A program made the translations under genes and the position numbers. This document shows positions 1 to 12,200 of a stretch of DNA of 64,000 nt, one piece after another; the first letter of the stretch is position 1, and the number at the start of each line of letters is the position of its first letter. The stretch lies in the NCBI RefSeq assembly GCF_004379255.2, contig NC_056033.1, forward strand, positions 5,064,172 through 5,128,171. The letters are read 5' to 3'. This DNA comes from Salvia splendens. Its lineage: Eukaryota; Streptophyta; Magnoliopsida; Lamiales; Lamiaceae. Under the pieces are notes generated by a model. That model was not told the origin of the DNA. It worked only from the letters and a program-made list of their open reading frames with translations, and did no database searches.

Positions 1-662
1 TCGATAATGTTAAAGAATTAAAGAATAATACTTTATGTAATTATATTTGTTGTTAAGTTGTAATAATAGAAGATAGTTAAGATATAAGCTAATATAAACA
101 AGAGATGATGGAGATGTATCATGTAGTTATAAATAAAGAGTTTTATCCCACATTGAAAGAAAGAGCAACACATCCAAGAATATGTAGCTATAAAAGAGAA
201 TCATGCAATACACTTTCTTTAACCTAAAAGCTCAAATCCAAAATCAATTGTAAATTGTAACTTATAAGTTGTGATTTGTAATCTCGGTGAAATAAACACT
301 AAAACGAGAAAAAGAAAAAAAATTTGAACCGCTGAACCGGCAGTTTCGGCAAAAAACCGGTGGTTTTTGAACCACCTCGTGATTCGGCGATTTTTTGAAC
401 CGGAACCAGAACCACCGGACCCTTGGCGGGCCGGTTCCGGTTCATGGAAATGGTGAACTGTGAACTGCCGGTTTCGGTTCGGAACCGGCGGTTTTTGAAC
501 CGTGTGCACACGTACGCGCGCACACCGTGTGCACACGTACGTGCGATCAAACACCCAATCAGAAAGAGAGAGAAAGCACAAATATTAAGACATTCAATCA
601 TCACTGATCACCAAAAATAGAGAAAAAACCTGAAAGGCTAAATTTTTCGCCCGACCAAAACG
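1..662. other. Upstream intergenic DNA and putative promoter of the RING gene
   Basis: I see no gene here. Positions 1-320 are AT-rich. Positions about 325-500 are made of short GC-richer words built on aaccgg and ggttttt, partly as inverted copies (aaccggcag near 333 and ctgccggtt near 465), which suggests a worn non-autonomous transposon. Positions 501-545 hold a 25-bp unit repeated almost twice. The last 60 bases before the start codon at 663 are purine-rich and probably 5' UTR. Confidence 0.4.
501..545. repeat. 25-bp tandem repeat, 1.8 copies
   Basis: The unit begins cgtgtgcacacgtacg and restarts at 526. It is made of alternating purine-pyrimidine steps with two self-complementary cores (gtgcac, acgt). 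It lies about 120-160 bases upstream of the RING gene start codon. Confidence 0.7.
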
Positions 663-3257
663 ATGTCGTCTACCAGCGACAGCCAGTCGTCTCCCGCTGC
701 CGCCGCAGCTGTCGACACTACGCCGTTACTGGGCGACCAGAGCCCCAGCTATCGCTCCTCGGGCTTCATCGGGCGCGCTCCCAGCCTCCGCGGCGCCGCC
801 CGCTTCCTCCGCCGCGCCAGCAGCCGCGGCCGCTCGATGCGGGAGCCCTCCGTCCGCGTCCGCGAAGCTGCGGCGGATCAAATCGAGGAGCGCCAGAGCG
901 ATTGGGCCTACTCGAAGCCGATAGTGATTCTGGACCTCGTGTGGAACCTCGCCTTCGTCATCGTCTCGATCTCCGTCCTCATCATGAGCCGCGATGAACG
1001 CCCCTCGATGCCGCTGCGTCTCTGGATCGTCGGCTACGCGCTCCAATGCATTCTCCACATGGTCTGCGTCTGCGCTGAGTACATGAAGAGGTATTCCCAC
1101 CGGAATTCGGAGGCTAGTGGGAGAGGGCGGGTTAACTACGCCCGGAATTACTCCAATTCCAGCTCCGGAAGTGATGACGTGGAATCCGGCGGTTATTCTT
1201 CAGAGCACCGACAGACTGATGATGAAACTAGGTACACTTCAAGTTTTCTGATTTCAATTTTTGGGTTTTTAGGAATTCTTTGGGGGTGATATTCAATTGA
1301 CCTTTTTCCCCCCATTGTTTTCAATTGCTACAATTTTTCGTGATTTTGGAGCTGAATGTTATATTCGGATTGTGGAATCAATGATGCGTTAATGCTTGAT
1401 TTGATTGCAGTTTTCACTAAAGGGAAACTAATGAATTTGATAGAATCAAGTTAGTTTATCCTGTCTTTCAAATGAGGCAAAATAGATAGGATGAAAAGAA
1501 GATTATGTTTGTAAATTTAGAAGTGATTAGGTACAGAAAACATGTTTATTGCTGTTTCCCCTACTTGAACCTGATGCTCCACCCGATTAACAAGTCATAA
1601 ATGGCTATGGGTCCTGGAAATGGTGATCAGAGACTGAGTTACAGTTATTGATCCAGTATTGGTTACATGATATTTTTGTCTGGCAGAGCAGTGTTTAGAT
1701 TTGCTTCACGAAGGTGATAATTGAATTCGGAAATATGTGCGTGCTTGTATGGTTCCAAGGGTTGCATATTTTAAGTAGTACTAGGAAACAAATTCTGTTC
1801 TTTTTTTCAATTCCAAACTTGTTATAAGTAGCTCCCGTGATAGTCGTTGCTGATGGACTTATATAACGGACACCACGTAATGTTTACCATTGTATTATCT
1901 TGTTTCTGTTTCTTGTGTTTTATTGGGTTTTTTATTAGTTATGTTGTTATAATTTTGGCTTTGTCCTTGCTTTGACTGCTATGTATATATCCCATATGCA
2001 TAGAGGAGAAAATGGAAACAGTAGCTCATGCGTGGAGATAGGAATTGATAATGGTGATTCTATGTTGCTTTCTTTCTGGCAGTGTTGCTAAACATCTGGA
2101 GTCTGCAAATACTATGTTCTCGTTCATTTGGTGGATAATTGGGTTCTATTGGGTATCTGCTGGTGGCCCGGATTTGACAGCTGAATCGCCGCAGCTCTAC
2201 TGGTGCGAACAAGTTATTTTTTGTTGATGCTGCTGGGATCACGACATGCTTTTTTGTTCTTTTATGTGTTATCAATGTTGTATTTTGCAGGCTTTCCATT
2301 TCATTCTTGGCATTCGATGTGTGCTTCGTTGTACTTTGTGTTGCCGTGGCGTGTATAATTGGAATTGCTGTTTGCTGCTGTCTACCATGTATCATTGCAA
2401 TCTTATATGCGGTTGCGGATCAGGTAAATTTTACGTCGAATTTAGGGTCATGCTTTTCTCCCTTGATTGAAAAAACTCCATATTACTTGTTCCATTATTA
2501 AGTGAAGATGCTGTATATGTGTTGTGTAATGATTGTCATGAAAATGTTGTACCAAGTTACTGTGTGTATAATACGAATTGGACCACCTGTATCGTAAATC
2601 TTCTATGACTGTTTGAATATGTGCTTCTGCCTCCGTTGTAACGAGTCACCATCTTCAAAACCAAAATGAGAACATGATACTGGAAGAGGACTTCATTGAT
2701 TTATTTGACACTATTTTACAGGACGGAGCTACTAAGGAAGACATTGAGAGACTACCAAAATTCAAATTTCGAAAAATTGGTGACTTTGAGAAGCAAAATG
2801 GTGAAATTCAAGAATCATTCGGAGGAATAATAACTGAATGTGACACTGATTCTCCCACAGAGCATGTTCTACCTCTGGATGATGCTGTATGTCTTACTAG
2901 ACTCTTAATATTTGTTGGGCTTTACAGATTTTATGCTAGATCTTAAGGGGTGACTTAGTTTTCGTTAAGCTATCTATCTCCACTTAGCTAGCGTCTGGTT
3001 GGGATAATCCTTGGCCGTGCATATAATAAACCATAACCATTTGGTTGCTTGATGACATCTAAATGTTCTTCTGATTATAGGAATGTTGTATTTGCCTTTG
3101 TGCCTATGATGATGGAGCCGAACTGCGCGAACTCCCTTGTCGTCATCATTTTCACTCAGCCTGCATAGACAAGTGGCTGCACTTAAATGCAGTCTGTCCT
3201 CTCTGCAAGTTCAATATACTGAAGAATGGCAGTCAAGTCGGCAGCGAAGAAGCATAA
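663..3257 (+). CDS. Membrane-anchored RING-H2 E3 ubiquitin ligase, 5 exons
   Basis: Exons 663-1231, 2083-2202, 2291-2423, 2722-2886 and 3081-3257 join in frame to 387 residues, all with GT-AG borders. The N-terminus is Ser/Ala/Arg-rich and cytosolic-looking. Hydrophobic segments follow: two in exon 1 ([20 protein letters not shown], then [18 protein letters not shown]), one in exon 2 and a long one in exon 3 (cysteine-rich, CCCLPC). The last exon holds a RING-H2 finger: [10 protein letters not shown], then [14 protein letters not shown], then CPLC, matching C-x2-C...C-x-H-x2-H-x2-C...C-x2-C. The protein should recruit an E2 and ubiquitinate targets at an endomembrane or the plasma membrane. 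The layout matches the Arabidopsis At1g12760/At1g63170 group. The start is the first ATG after the 5' UTR. The substrate is unknown. The family call is firm, the exact subfamily less so. Confidence 0.9.
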
Positions 3258-3974
3258 TCGAGAGATCTATAAACGATCAGCCAGGAGAGTCATTTAACTT
3301 TGATGTTGGACGACTATAGCTTTCCTGATGTCAGGTAACACCATGAGAGCTGCTTGTTGTGTGCCTTTGATGCCCTTTTGGTGCTTTCTTAATGCTGATT
3401 GTACATGTTTTCTTACAAAGAGTTTTTGTGGAACTTCTTGTTTCATGTAACATTCCAGATTTATATAGAATTAGGCTGTATGTAAATACCAGTTTGTGAT
3501 GTTAAAAGAAAACTCGTTTGGAGATAAAGCTGAAATCATCTGTGTTGACATGTGTGTATATACATTTGTATGAAATTAGGTTGGTGGTTGTGAAATAATG
3601 AACTATTTAGATGTTTTTGGTAGTAGAAACCAATTTTTTTTTCAACGAATACAGATTCAATTTGCTATATAGTAGTAGTACCATATAGATTCACTTTAAA
3701 ATACACGGACACGTGTCCATTTTGTAGGCGTTCGATCTTAAAATTGCGCAATCTAGATTCGGTCTTAGTTAACATATGAAAATTGGATCATCCACAATTG
3801 ATACATGAAACTAAATTCATATCTATAGGATAAAGGAATCCCAGTCACAGTTCCAATAGCAATGACCTCACCTATTGTTTGGACTCCGATGCTCCAAACC
3901 CTTCTACTTATTTGGCGCAATCTAAATTGAAAATACTGGATCCACCACGATTGATATGTAAAACAAAATTAATA
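3258..3974. other. 3' UTR and AT-rich spacer
   Basis: The RING gene 3' UTR probably runs to about 3500. The rest is AT-rich with no open frame or repeat I could recognise. Confidence 0.4.
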
Positions 3975-4403
3975 TTGATGGGAACCAGGATTACCACGAG
4001 GAACGGCGTTGCCATCTACCATCGTAACTCCGGACCAAGGCTCCCCTGGCCCGGGGCTCATGACTGTTTGAGAGGTTGACTATCCCATTCTTCCCGCCAT
4101 TTGCACCCTTCAACCTGTAGCTCAAAAAACTCAAATGGTTCATGGGCAGAACCCCGCCCGAGAAGTCAGAGATGGGTATGTGGGCTGCCCTGATGAGCCC
4201 GCTGCCCAAGCGTGCCTCCAATGTTTGGTAACGGGCATTGGCGGGCAACTCCATTACCAGCTTCTCATTCCATGTTGGGTAGCTCCCACCCTCCCTCCCT
4301 ATCTGTACCCGTTGATCGTGAATTGATCTTACGATGACGAAAACAGATGTTTATGCCTAACCTCAAACCCTCGGCAGAAACAATGGTGACCTCGACCGTC
4401 ATT
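3975..4403 (-). pseudogene. Broken BAP2-like C2-domain gene
   Basis: Read on the minus strand from 4403, the sequence encodes VEVTIVSAEGLRL, then loses the stretch equivalent to the middle of the C2 domain (near 4280-4350). It resumes as TWNEKLVMELPANAR and YLSFLSYRLK-like sequence (4254-3991), then shifts frame near 4070 before a tail resembling EPWSGVTMVDGNAVPRGNPG. Each block matches, in order, the intact gene at 15215-15715 (ISAEGLRL, AWNEKLQMELPATAR, FLSYRLRDARGGKNGILNLS, EPWPGVPVAADG). A deletion and at least one frameshift make it non-functional. It is a dispersed or tandem duplicate about 11 kb from the intact copy and in the same orientation. Confidence 0.8.
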
Positions 4404-5430
4404 GCATTATTCTACTTGTAATGCCAGGAGGAGTGTATGTGTGTGCGTGCGTGTATAATTGCTTGGGGAGAAATTAGGGTCTTTATGTGTCACATGCAAT
4501 ATGGGACATTAACGTCTTATACTTATATATAATTGGTGGGCTACTTCTTATTTTGAAATCTTATTTGCATTATATATTTCATATTGTCTGAAATTACAAC
4601 TAAATGAACTTAATTCTGAATCTATTCCTCATAATTTGCGAAATGAATTGCATATTCTAATCCAATAGTATATTGTATGTATATATATGCAAGATATGGA
4701 TGCAAATATATGCCTGTTTACAATAACTACTATATATTGCTGCGTTTTGTGCCTTAATAATTGCGATTTGTGGACAACATTTTGTGTTGTGCTTAATAGA
4801 ATAGCAAGGGAATCACTACTTACTCACGTTCTCCTATGCAAGTTGATCAAACTTGTCATTGTCATATGAAATGATAATCAATTAATGTGTCTTCTGACTA
4901 CTTCTACTTCTGTTATTGAAATTTTATTTGCGTCATATATTTCATATTGTCTGAATTACAACCATCTGAATTTCGTGATCAGTCCACACAAAACTAGAAT
5001 TGAATTGAAATTGAAATTTTATATAATTAAATTCGAAGGAATTGAGTTACTATATACTATAATTCAATTTAAAATTCTATGTTCAATAAAAATGATGTAA
5101 TTCATATGAAATTGAATTTAAAGAAATTGTATAGTGTATGTGTAGTGTGTGTACTATATGAATGTAACTAATTTTATAACTATTTGGAATTATACTTATT
5201 TATTTTTGATATAGAATTCAAATTGTAGAATTGAAAGGAATTTGAATTGTAACTTAATTCCAAACCTAAATTGTTTGTGGTACTAAATATTGATTTGGAA
5301 TTGAAGGCTCCATTTCTAATTCCAAAGGCCCAATTCCATGAAACCAAATGGAGCCAATATGATTTTGTAATATTTATATATTCCTCCTAATTTATGAAAC
5401 GAATTGCAGATTTTTATATAGTAGTAATAT
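4404..5430. other. AT-rich intergenic DNA
   Basis: No gene seen. Homopolymer-rich DNA with short repeated words such as gaattgaat. Small ORFs here have no recognisable protein features. Confidence 0.4.
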
Positions 5431-5431
5431 A

Positions 5432-5795
5432 CTCCTCCCGTTCTAGACTACTTGAGACGCGTCATTTAGGCACAATATTTAACAATTTTTATTTACAAGT
5501 TAAGTGGAGAAGAATAAATAAATATAAAAGATATTGTATTGTAATTGAACGAGCAAATAAATGAATAATGAAAAAAACCTAAATATGAGTCGGGTCATGA
5601 GTTGTCGACGGCACACGCCGGGTGCAATGGGACATTGCGATCGAATGTGATATTTTTTCGTAAAAAAGGGAACTAATCGAATGTGTTATTTTTTCGTCAA
5701 AAAGGGAACTAATATAATACCTAAATTGTTCTATTAAAAATATTTATTGACAAATCAAATTAATTCTATTTTTGTGGATGGAGAAAGTATTAAAT
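5432..5795. mobile_element. Worn Stowaway-like MITE remnant
   Basis: It starts tactcctcccgttctagac and ends ggatggagaaagtatt, a degraded form of the CTCCCTCCGTCC inverted terminus flanked by TA. A 36-bp direct duplication (5642-5677 and 5678-5713, unit beginning cgaatgtgatatt) lies inside, so it is larger than the intact copies at 5982 or 20064. Confidence 0.4.
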
Positions 5796-5981
5796 AGAAT
5801 AAAATGTATGTAGAAACTCATGATGAAGTTTGATGTTGATCGGTTAGAGACAAACTTAGATAGGCCATGGTTGTCTTGTATTCGTTTGGAGTTGGAGTTG
5901 GACTTGGTCAGCTTGAATATGACAAGTACTAATGTTTATTCTATTTCGTTAACTTATAGAAGTAGAGTTTTTTTTATGTTA

Positions 5982-6233
5982 CTCCCTCCGCCCTATAATA
6001 ATTGTCACTCTTTTTCATTTCGGTCTGTCCCGCAATAATTGGCGCACTTCATTTTTACCATAAATGGTATGTAGGTTTTACATTCCACTAACTTACTTCA
6101 CGCATATTTTATTATAAAATCAATATAAAAAAATAGATTTCACGTTCCACTAATTTTTCCAATCAACTTTTCTTTACATTTCTTGAAACCCGTGCTCACA
6201 ATAAAAGGCACAATTATTATTAGATGGAGGGAG
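5982..6233. mobile_element. Stowaway-like MITE (Tc1/mariner type)
   Basis: Left terminus ctccctccgccct and right terminus tggagggag are inverted repeats flanked on both sides by TA (5980-5981, 6234-6235). The body is close to the element at 20064-20315 (both carry attgtcactctttttcatt, and similar attccactaa and tttctttacatttctt words). It is 252 bp long with no coding capacity. Confidence 0.85.
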
Positions 6234-6235
6234 TA

Positions 6236-7150
6236 TTTTATACGTTCCCACTTAATGGTCTTTTAATTAGATAATTTCATTCTAACTTTCATATGGAGCA
6301 TATTATAAATATATGAGAATATATATAATCTTTTTAAGAAGGGTTATGAACTTATAATATAAGTTTACATAGCAGCAGTACTATTTCCATTGGATTAGCT
6401 TTTGAATAGCAACTTCATGATTATTTAACTTTATGGTTTATGGTTACTAGCACTAGTATTTGAAGATGCACTAGATGACATTATGGTTACTACTTTTCTT
6501 TTCATACCTAACTTGCAAGTATTTTACATTATTAATATCCATCAGTGACATTTTGCTGAAAGAGAGATTTCATGTCTAACATCTTGATTTAGATCAAGAT
6601 CCTAATCAGATTAGCATCTGAGTCGTGTCTTTATTATAATATTACAGTGTAATTGTTGACTTTGATTTGTTGACTTTAATATGAGATGGTTAATTCATGG
6701 TAAATATACTCATTTGCAGTTTGCTAAATCTTTAATTTTCTTCCTTTATTCCTCATATTTAATTTAAATGAGTATATTTCTATGGTGTTTTTGTGTATGT
6801 GGTTCATCTAGTATAGTCTATAAAGGACTAAGGAGTAAACCCTTCAATATCAGCGAGTCTTACATAGACAAGGTTGTTATATTTGGTTCATTTGCTTTTA
6901 TAGACAAGGTTGTTATATTTGGTTCATTTGCTTTTACTAATTAAATTTTGTTTTTGGTGTCAATATTTTAGAAGTGTGTTTGACGTGCTATGGACTATGA
7001 ATTAATAGCTATTACACATTTAAGTTTTCAAAATGTTTGATTTATGTTTGTGGCTTGAGTGTAATTGAATTTTACATTGAAACCTTCTTACCAGAAATTG
7101 TGTCGATATTGTTGCTTCGGCGAATAGATAGGTTATGCCGTATTTTTGAT
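6236..7150. other. AT-rich intergenic DNA with a 36-bp tandem repeat
   Basis: No gene seen. A 36-bp unit starting tagacaaggttg is present twice without spacer at 6865-6900 and 6901-6936, apparently identical. Confidence 0.6.
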
Positions 7151-7154
7151 TGCT

Positions 7155-7595
7155 TGAAACTTGACTGGATGATAAATCAAACATTTTTGAACTAATAGGG
7201 AGTGCTTGAACTTGATGAAGGGTTGCTGGAAACAAAGGCAATTGTGGAGCTTGAGGAAGGGCTGCTAGAAACAAAGGTATGTCTTTAACTCTTATTTTTG
7301 TTTTTGTTTTTGTTTATTAATTATTAGACTGTATGTGAGTTAGCCATGGGTGTGATGAGATACTATATTTTAGTTTGGTCAGGTTGGAATAAAGTATTAA
7401 GGTTCTATGATGCACTGCTTGATTGATTTGCTTATTATGTTATAGGCAATAGTTGAGGTCAATTAAATAACTAAATTTGACTAGATGAAAAATCGAACAT
7501 TTTTTAACTAAGAGGGAGTATTGGAGCTTGATAAAGGGCTGCTGGAAACAGATGCAATAGTGGTCAAGCTTGAGGAAGAGCTGCTGGAAATAGAG
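7155..7595 (+). repeat. Tandemly duplicated exon-like segment
   Basis: Two similar blocks, about 7155-7276 and 7470-7593, lie roughly 315 bases apart. In one plus-strand frame each reads as a Leu/Glu-rich stretch (VLELDEGLLETKAIVELEE and VLELDKGLLETDAIV), and each stops at a good splice donor (aaag|gtatgt at 7276, agag|gtactt at 7593). They could be duplicated exons of a decayed gene or part of a long non-coding transcript. I do not recognise the protein, and no complete gene can be built around them. Confidence 0.4.
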
Positions 7596-8935
7596 GTACT
7601 TCTTTACCTTTTATTTTTGTTTCATTTTTGTTGATTGGACCTGGAACTTAAGCTTACAGACTATTGAAAATTCACTAGGAAACGGACAAGTAAGAGTGTT
7701 TGTAAATTCATTAACAATTTGAGCTCGGTGTGATAAATTTTCTTTATCCTGAAGAGCAGGTAACACCTTAGTAATTTTCTTGACCTTATTTATGATGTTA
7801 TGGAATGTAGCATTTTTTGAGTTATCATTGCTAAGATATGTTATTGACAAAATTGATGTTAATATTTTGTGTTTCTAATATCTTAACAGGAACATATGAT
7901 ATTGGTGCGAAGATGAAGTTAACCAAGTATTCTAGTGCGGATGAGAATGCAATAAGGAGCTTCTAAGAGAAAACCTAAGTGATAGATAAATTGTATAGTC
8001 ATTTAGAACCTTTTTTGTGCCTTTTTATTTAATATTGTATACTTTGATTTCATGAAAATGATTACATAAGTTATTTATATAAAAATATGTTTTGTATTTG
8101 AAGTCATGCTAAATGTCATGCGGAATTGATAGCATGTTGGAAAATGGATGTAATTATATACATTTAGATTTAGAAAAATCAAATAAAGCAATTTATAAAT
8201 GTTTGAAGTATGAAAAGATAATTTTTACATATATGTAGGTTAAAACTGTAAATTATGGATATTTGTAGGTGAAAATGTAATTATCAATATTTGTGAGGGG
8301 ATTCTGTAGATATTTAGATATAATAATGGGTGTGGTCACATTGATCATATCCTTACAATTTTAAGTGACATGAGATTGTGTTTTTCTTGACATTTATGAG
8401 TGTGGTAATAGAGTGTGTATTATTACACGTTACCTATTCTTACATTTACTGTCATCACACTCATACAAGGTTAGATAAAGTGTAATAAAAACATATTCCT
8501 GCTCACATTTTCAAGTGTCATTAAAAGCCAATTTCTAGTAGTGACATCTTCGTCTGTTTTATTCTTTTTCTTCTTTTTTTATCCAAAAGAAAAAAAAGGA
8601 TTATAGTTCTAGTACTATTTAAGTAGACCGCTTAACAATATAAACAGTGCTGGTAACATGGCGCATTATATACTTTGTCGATGACTTTGATTGATTAATA
8701 ATTAATTGACTTGTTTTGTGTCTTACAACAATATCATAGGCATCGCAACAAAGTTGTATCATTCTAAATGAGACCATTTCATTTTTCAATTTATGGTTTA
8801 TATTATGAAAAAATGATGAAAAATGAGACGGAAAGTAGTGTAACACTATTACATTATTTTATATTGTGTATATTGTATATTGTTAAATTTATATGATCTG
8901 ATATTATCAGTTAATCACACAAGTAAATTATCGAG
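7596..8935. other. AT-rich intergenic DNA
   Basis: No gene recognised. Minus-strand ORFs of 60-80 codons here look like chance frames in AT-rich DNA. Confidence 0.4.
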
Positions 8936-9152
8936 TGTTGGAAAGAGATCAAATTACATGGAAAGAGATCAAATTACAAGGGAACAAATCAAGAAGATAT
9001 ATGATTGATATTGTGATTAATACTTTCCGTGTAATAGGCAATTAGCAATTAGGGTAAATCTTTACCTTAATCATGTATGATCTATCTCCTATATTAAGGA
9101 GTGTAAATCCTAGAACTATACAATCAGAATGAAATACAAAAGTCTTTCAATA
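8936..9152 (+). repeat. 5' LTR
   Basis: It starts TGTTGG and ends CAATA immediately before the primer-binding site. A 20-bp unit (tggaaagagatcaaattaca) is repeated back to back at 8939-8978 inside the LTR and is kept in the 3' LTR. Confidence 0.9.
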
Positions 9153-9164
9153 TGGCATCAGAGC
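9153..9164 (+). other. Primer-binding site
   Basis: tggcatcagagc directly follows the LTR and differs by one base from tggtatcagagc, the site complementary to initiator-Met tRNA that is common in plant Copia elements. Confidence 0.8.
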
Positions 9165-9230
9165 AAAGGCTCAGAAATAAATTCATCATAGCCTAGAATA
9201 TACCTTCCTCGACCAAGGGCAGATCGAGCC

Positions 9231-12200
9231 ATGGCCAACGACGAAACCCCCAAACCCAATCTCTCAGATGATACCAAACTTAGAGTTAGCAAGAACGTCA
9301 CCGTTGCTGTGAAGCTGAACGGAACCAACTATTCGATATGGGCACGACTAATGAAGATCCAAATTGGGAGTAGGAGAGTACTCCGACACATCAACGGCAA
9401 TCCGCCACCGCCTAAGCCAGGGGCGGCGGACTACACGGAGTGGGAGGAGACGGACCTAATCGTCTTCTCATGGATTCTAGACAACATCGAAACTGATATT
9501 GTCATTGACTTCGCACATCATCAAACGGCAGAGGCTTTGTGGAAAAGCCTAGCCACAACATTCGAGAGTACATCCGATCCCTTTCTACTCTTCGACCTGG
9601 AGGAAAAGACAGAAAATGTCAAGCAAGGAGAACAAAGCTTGGAGACGTATTGGCGACACTTACACGGGACATGGATAGATGTAGATCGATGCCAAGACCA
9701 GCCCGTCACATGTTGCGACAAGGGGGTCAGCCAGTTCCGGAAATACATCGAAACCCGACGCCTTTTCAAGTTTTTAACCGGACTCAATCCAAGATACGAT
9801 CAGATGAAGCGGGAAGTGCTCAAGGAGCGACCGTGGCCCTCAGCCGAGGTCGCGTACGGCTGGATAAAGAGAGAGACCGCCCGGCTTAAAATCATGCCGG
9901 CAATTTCCCCTGAACTAGCCGGCGCAACCAACGACAGCTCATCATCGGGAGGTATAGGACTCGGATTCGCGGCCCGAAGCCAGCAACGAGGACCCCTGCC
10001 TCCACCGCATCGAACCGGCACACCAAACCCCTCGAATCGCCGCTCCTTCAAACCAGACAAATCAAAACTGTGGTGCTCACATTGTGGGAAGCACAAACAT
10101 ACTAAAGAAACCTGCTTCCTTCTCGTCGGTTTCCCGGAGTGGTGGGACGAGAACCAGAGAGCAAAGGCGAAATTGGCGATTGGAGTTCCTGAGAATGGGG
10201 GATGGCTATTCCCGGTGACTGGAGCGGGCAACCAAGAGGCCACCAACACCCACGGCCGACCGGAGACTAGGGGTGGCGTAATCGGCGAGGAGGCGGCGGC
10301 AATAGCCGATTTCAGACGGGGAGGAGGAACGTTTGGAGACGGCGGACTGGAGAGAGGTAACGGGTTAGGGCATAAAAGCCCTAACCCTATTTCACATCTT
10401 GCAATTAAGTCCCCCACAAATCGTAAATCCCATTTAGCACCCCCCAACTGTTTTATATTGCATAATAAACCCCATGATAAAGAGTGTATGCAGTTTAGTC
10501 CCCCAGACACTAAAAATTCGAGAAATGACCCCTCGACCTCAAAAAATTCATTTATCGACCCAAATTATTTTGCACCCCTTGAAAACACCCACATTGCTTG
10601 CATGGCAACAAAAATACAGGGTAATGCTAGGAGTGAGTGGATATTTGATTGTGGGGCTACGGATACCATGACTTATGATAAGACAGATTTTACTACCTTT
10701 AATGATGCAACGAAAAGTCAAATTCAAACCGCTGATGGGGAGTTGACATCTGTGAATGGGAGTGGAACTATTGAAATATTCCCAAGCCTTAGACTTAAGA
10801 ATTGTCTTTATGTGCCCAAGCTTTCTCACAAACTTATGTCCATCAGTCATGTGATGAAGGAACTGAATTGTACGTTATTGATGCACCCGAATTTCTGTGT
10901 TTTACAGGATATCAGGACGAGGAGGATAATTGGGCGTGGCACTGAGCGTCAGGGACTCTATTATGTGGATGAGATAGCTCACCAAGGGGGCGCCGCAATG
11001 CTTGCTCACGGATCTGCAGATAGAGAAGCTTGGTTGTGGCACCGTCGAATGGGTCATCCTTCCGCTGGTTATTTCAAATTACTTTTTCCAAAATTTTCCC
11101 ACCTTAAAGACATTTCTTGTGAGTCATGTGCTTTGGCTAAGAATCATAGACAATCTTTTAAATCCAGTAATACGCGTGTTAAAGATATTTTTTCTATTGT
11201 TCATGCTGATGTGTGGGGCCCTGCGCCTATTACTGGTGATCATGGTTTTAAATTTTTTCTTCTGTTTGTTGATGATTGCACTAGAATGACATGGGTGCAT
11301 TTTTTGAGGCATAAATCTGAAGTTTTCGAAAAATTTACAATCTTTTTCAAAATGATTCAGACACAGTTTCAGAAAACTATCTCCATTCTTAGGTCAGATA
11401 ATGGGAGAGAATTTCTTAATAAAGACATGGAAGATTTTTTTAAGAAGAATGGGTTAATTCACCAAACCACCTGCCCGTATACTCCCGAACAAAATGGGGT
11501 AGCCGAGAGAAAAAATAGGATCCTTCTTGAAATAACTCGAGCGTTGTTTTTTGACTCAAATGTTCCTAAATTTCTTTGGCCTGAAGCAGTAGCTACCTCG
11601 GTGTACCTAGTTAATCGACTTCCTACAAAAATTCTTGAGATGACCACACCTCTTCAAGTTCTTTCAGAAATCACAAAGGTACCGGAACCACTTACCCTTC
11701 CACTAAAGATTTTTGGATGTTCTGTCTATGTGCACATTCCAAAACATGAACGTACTAAATTCTCTGCATGCGCCGTTAAGTGTGTTTTTTTGGGATACGG
11801 GATTAATCAAAAGGGTTATAGATGTTATGATCCATCCTCTAGGAAAATAATCACTACCATGAATTGCAACTTCCTTGAGTGTGAATACTTCTACCAAACC
11901 CAACTTAGCGGTCAGGGGGAGAGTAAGAATGCCCTAAGGGATATGAGTGGACCTCCAAGTTGGTTGGTGCCCCAATCAAGTAACTCCGAAGTGGAACTAA
12001 CAGAGGAAGCTAGTGCCTCCGCCGAGCAAGTCACATCCAATGTGGATCCCCCTCAACCAGCCATGTCTCAGACCAATCCTCCTCCAGTGATATCCGAGGT
12101 AAACTCCGAAACTACTTCTGAAAATACAGTCGTTGCCTCTAACCTTGCTGAGACAAATGAGATCACGGCTATTGATGGGGATACTGGCCGATATATTCTC

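Noticed and set aside
2045..2470. Separate small ORFs at 2045-2227 and 2246-2470
   Set aside because: They are exon plus intron frames of the RING gene, explained by exons 2083-2202 and 2291-2423.
5820..6038. Plus-strand ORF of 72 codons (MMKFDVDRLETNLDRP...)
   Set aside because: The frame runs into the Stowaway MITE at 5982 and has no recognisable domain; likely chance.
9800..10510. Minus-strand ORF of 236 codons inside the Copia gag-pol
   Set aside because: Antisense shadow of the GC-balanced gag region; no start context, no domain.
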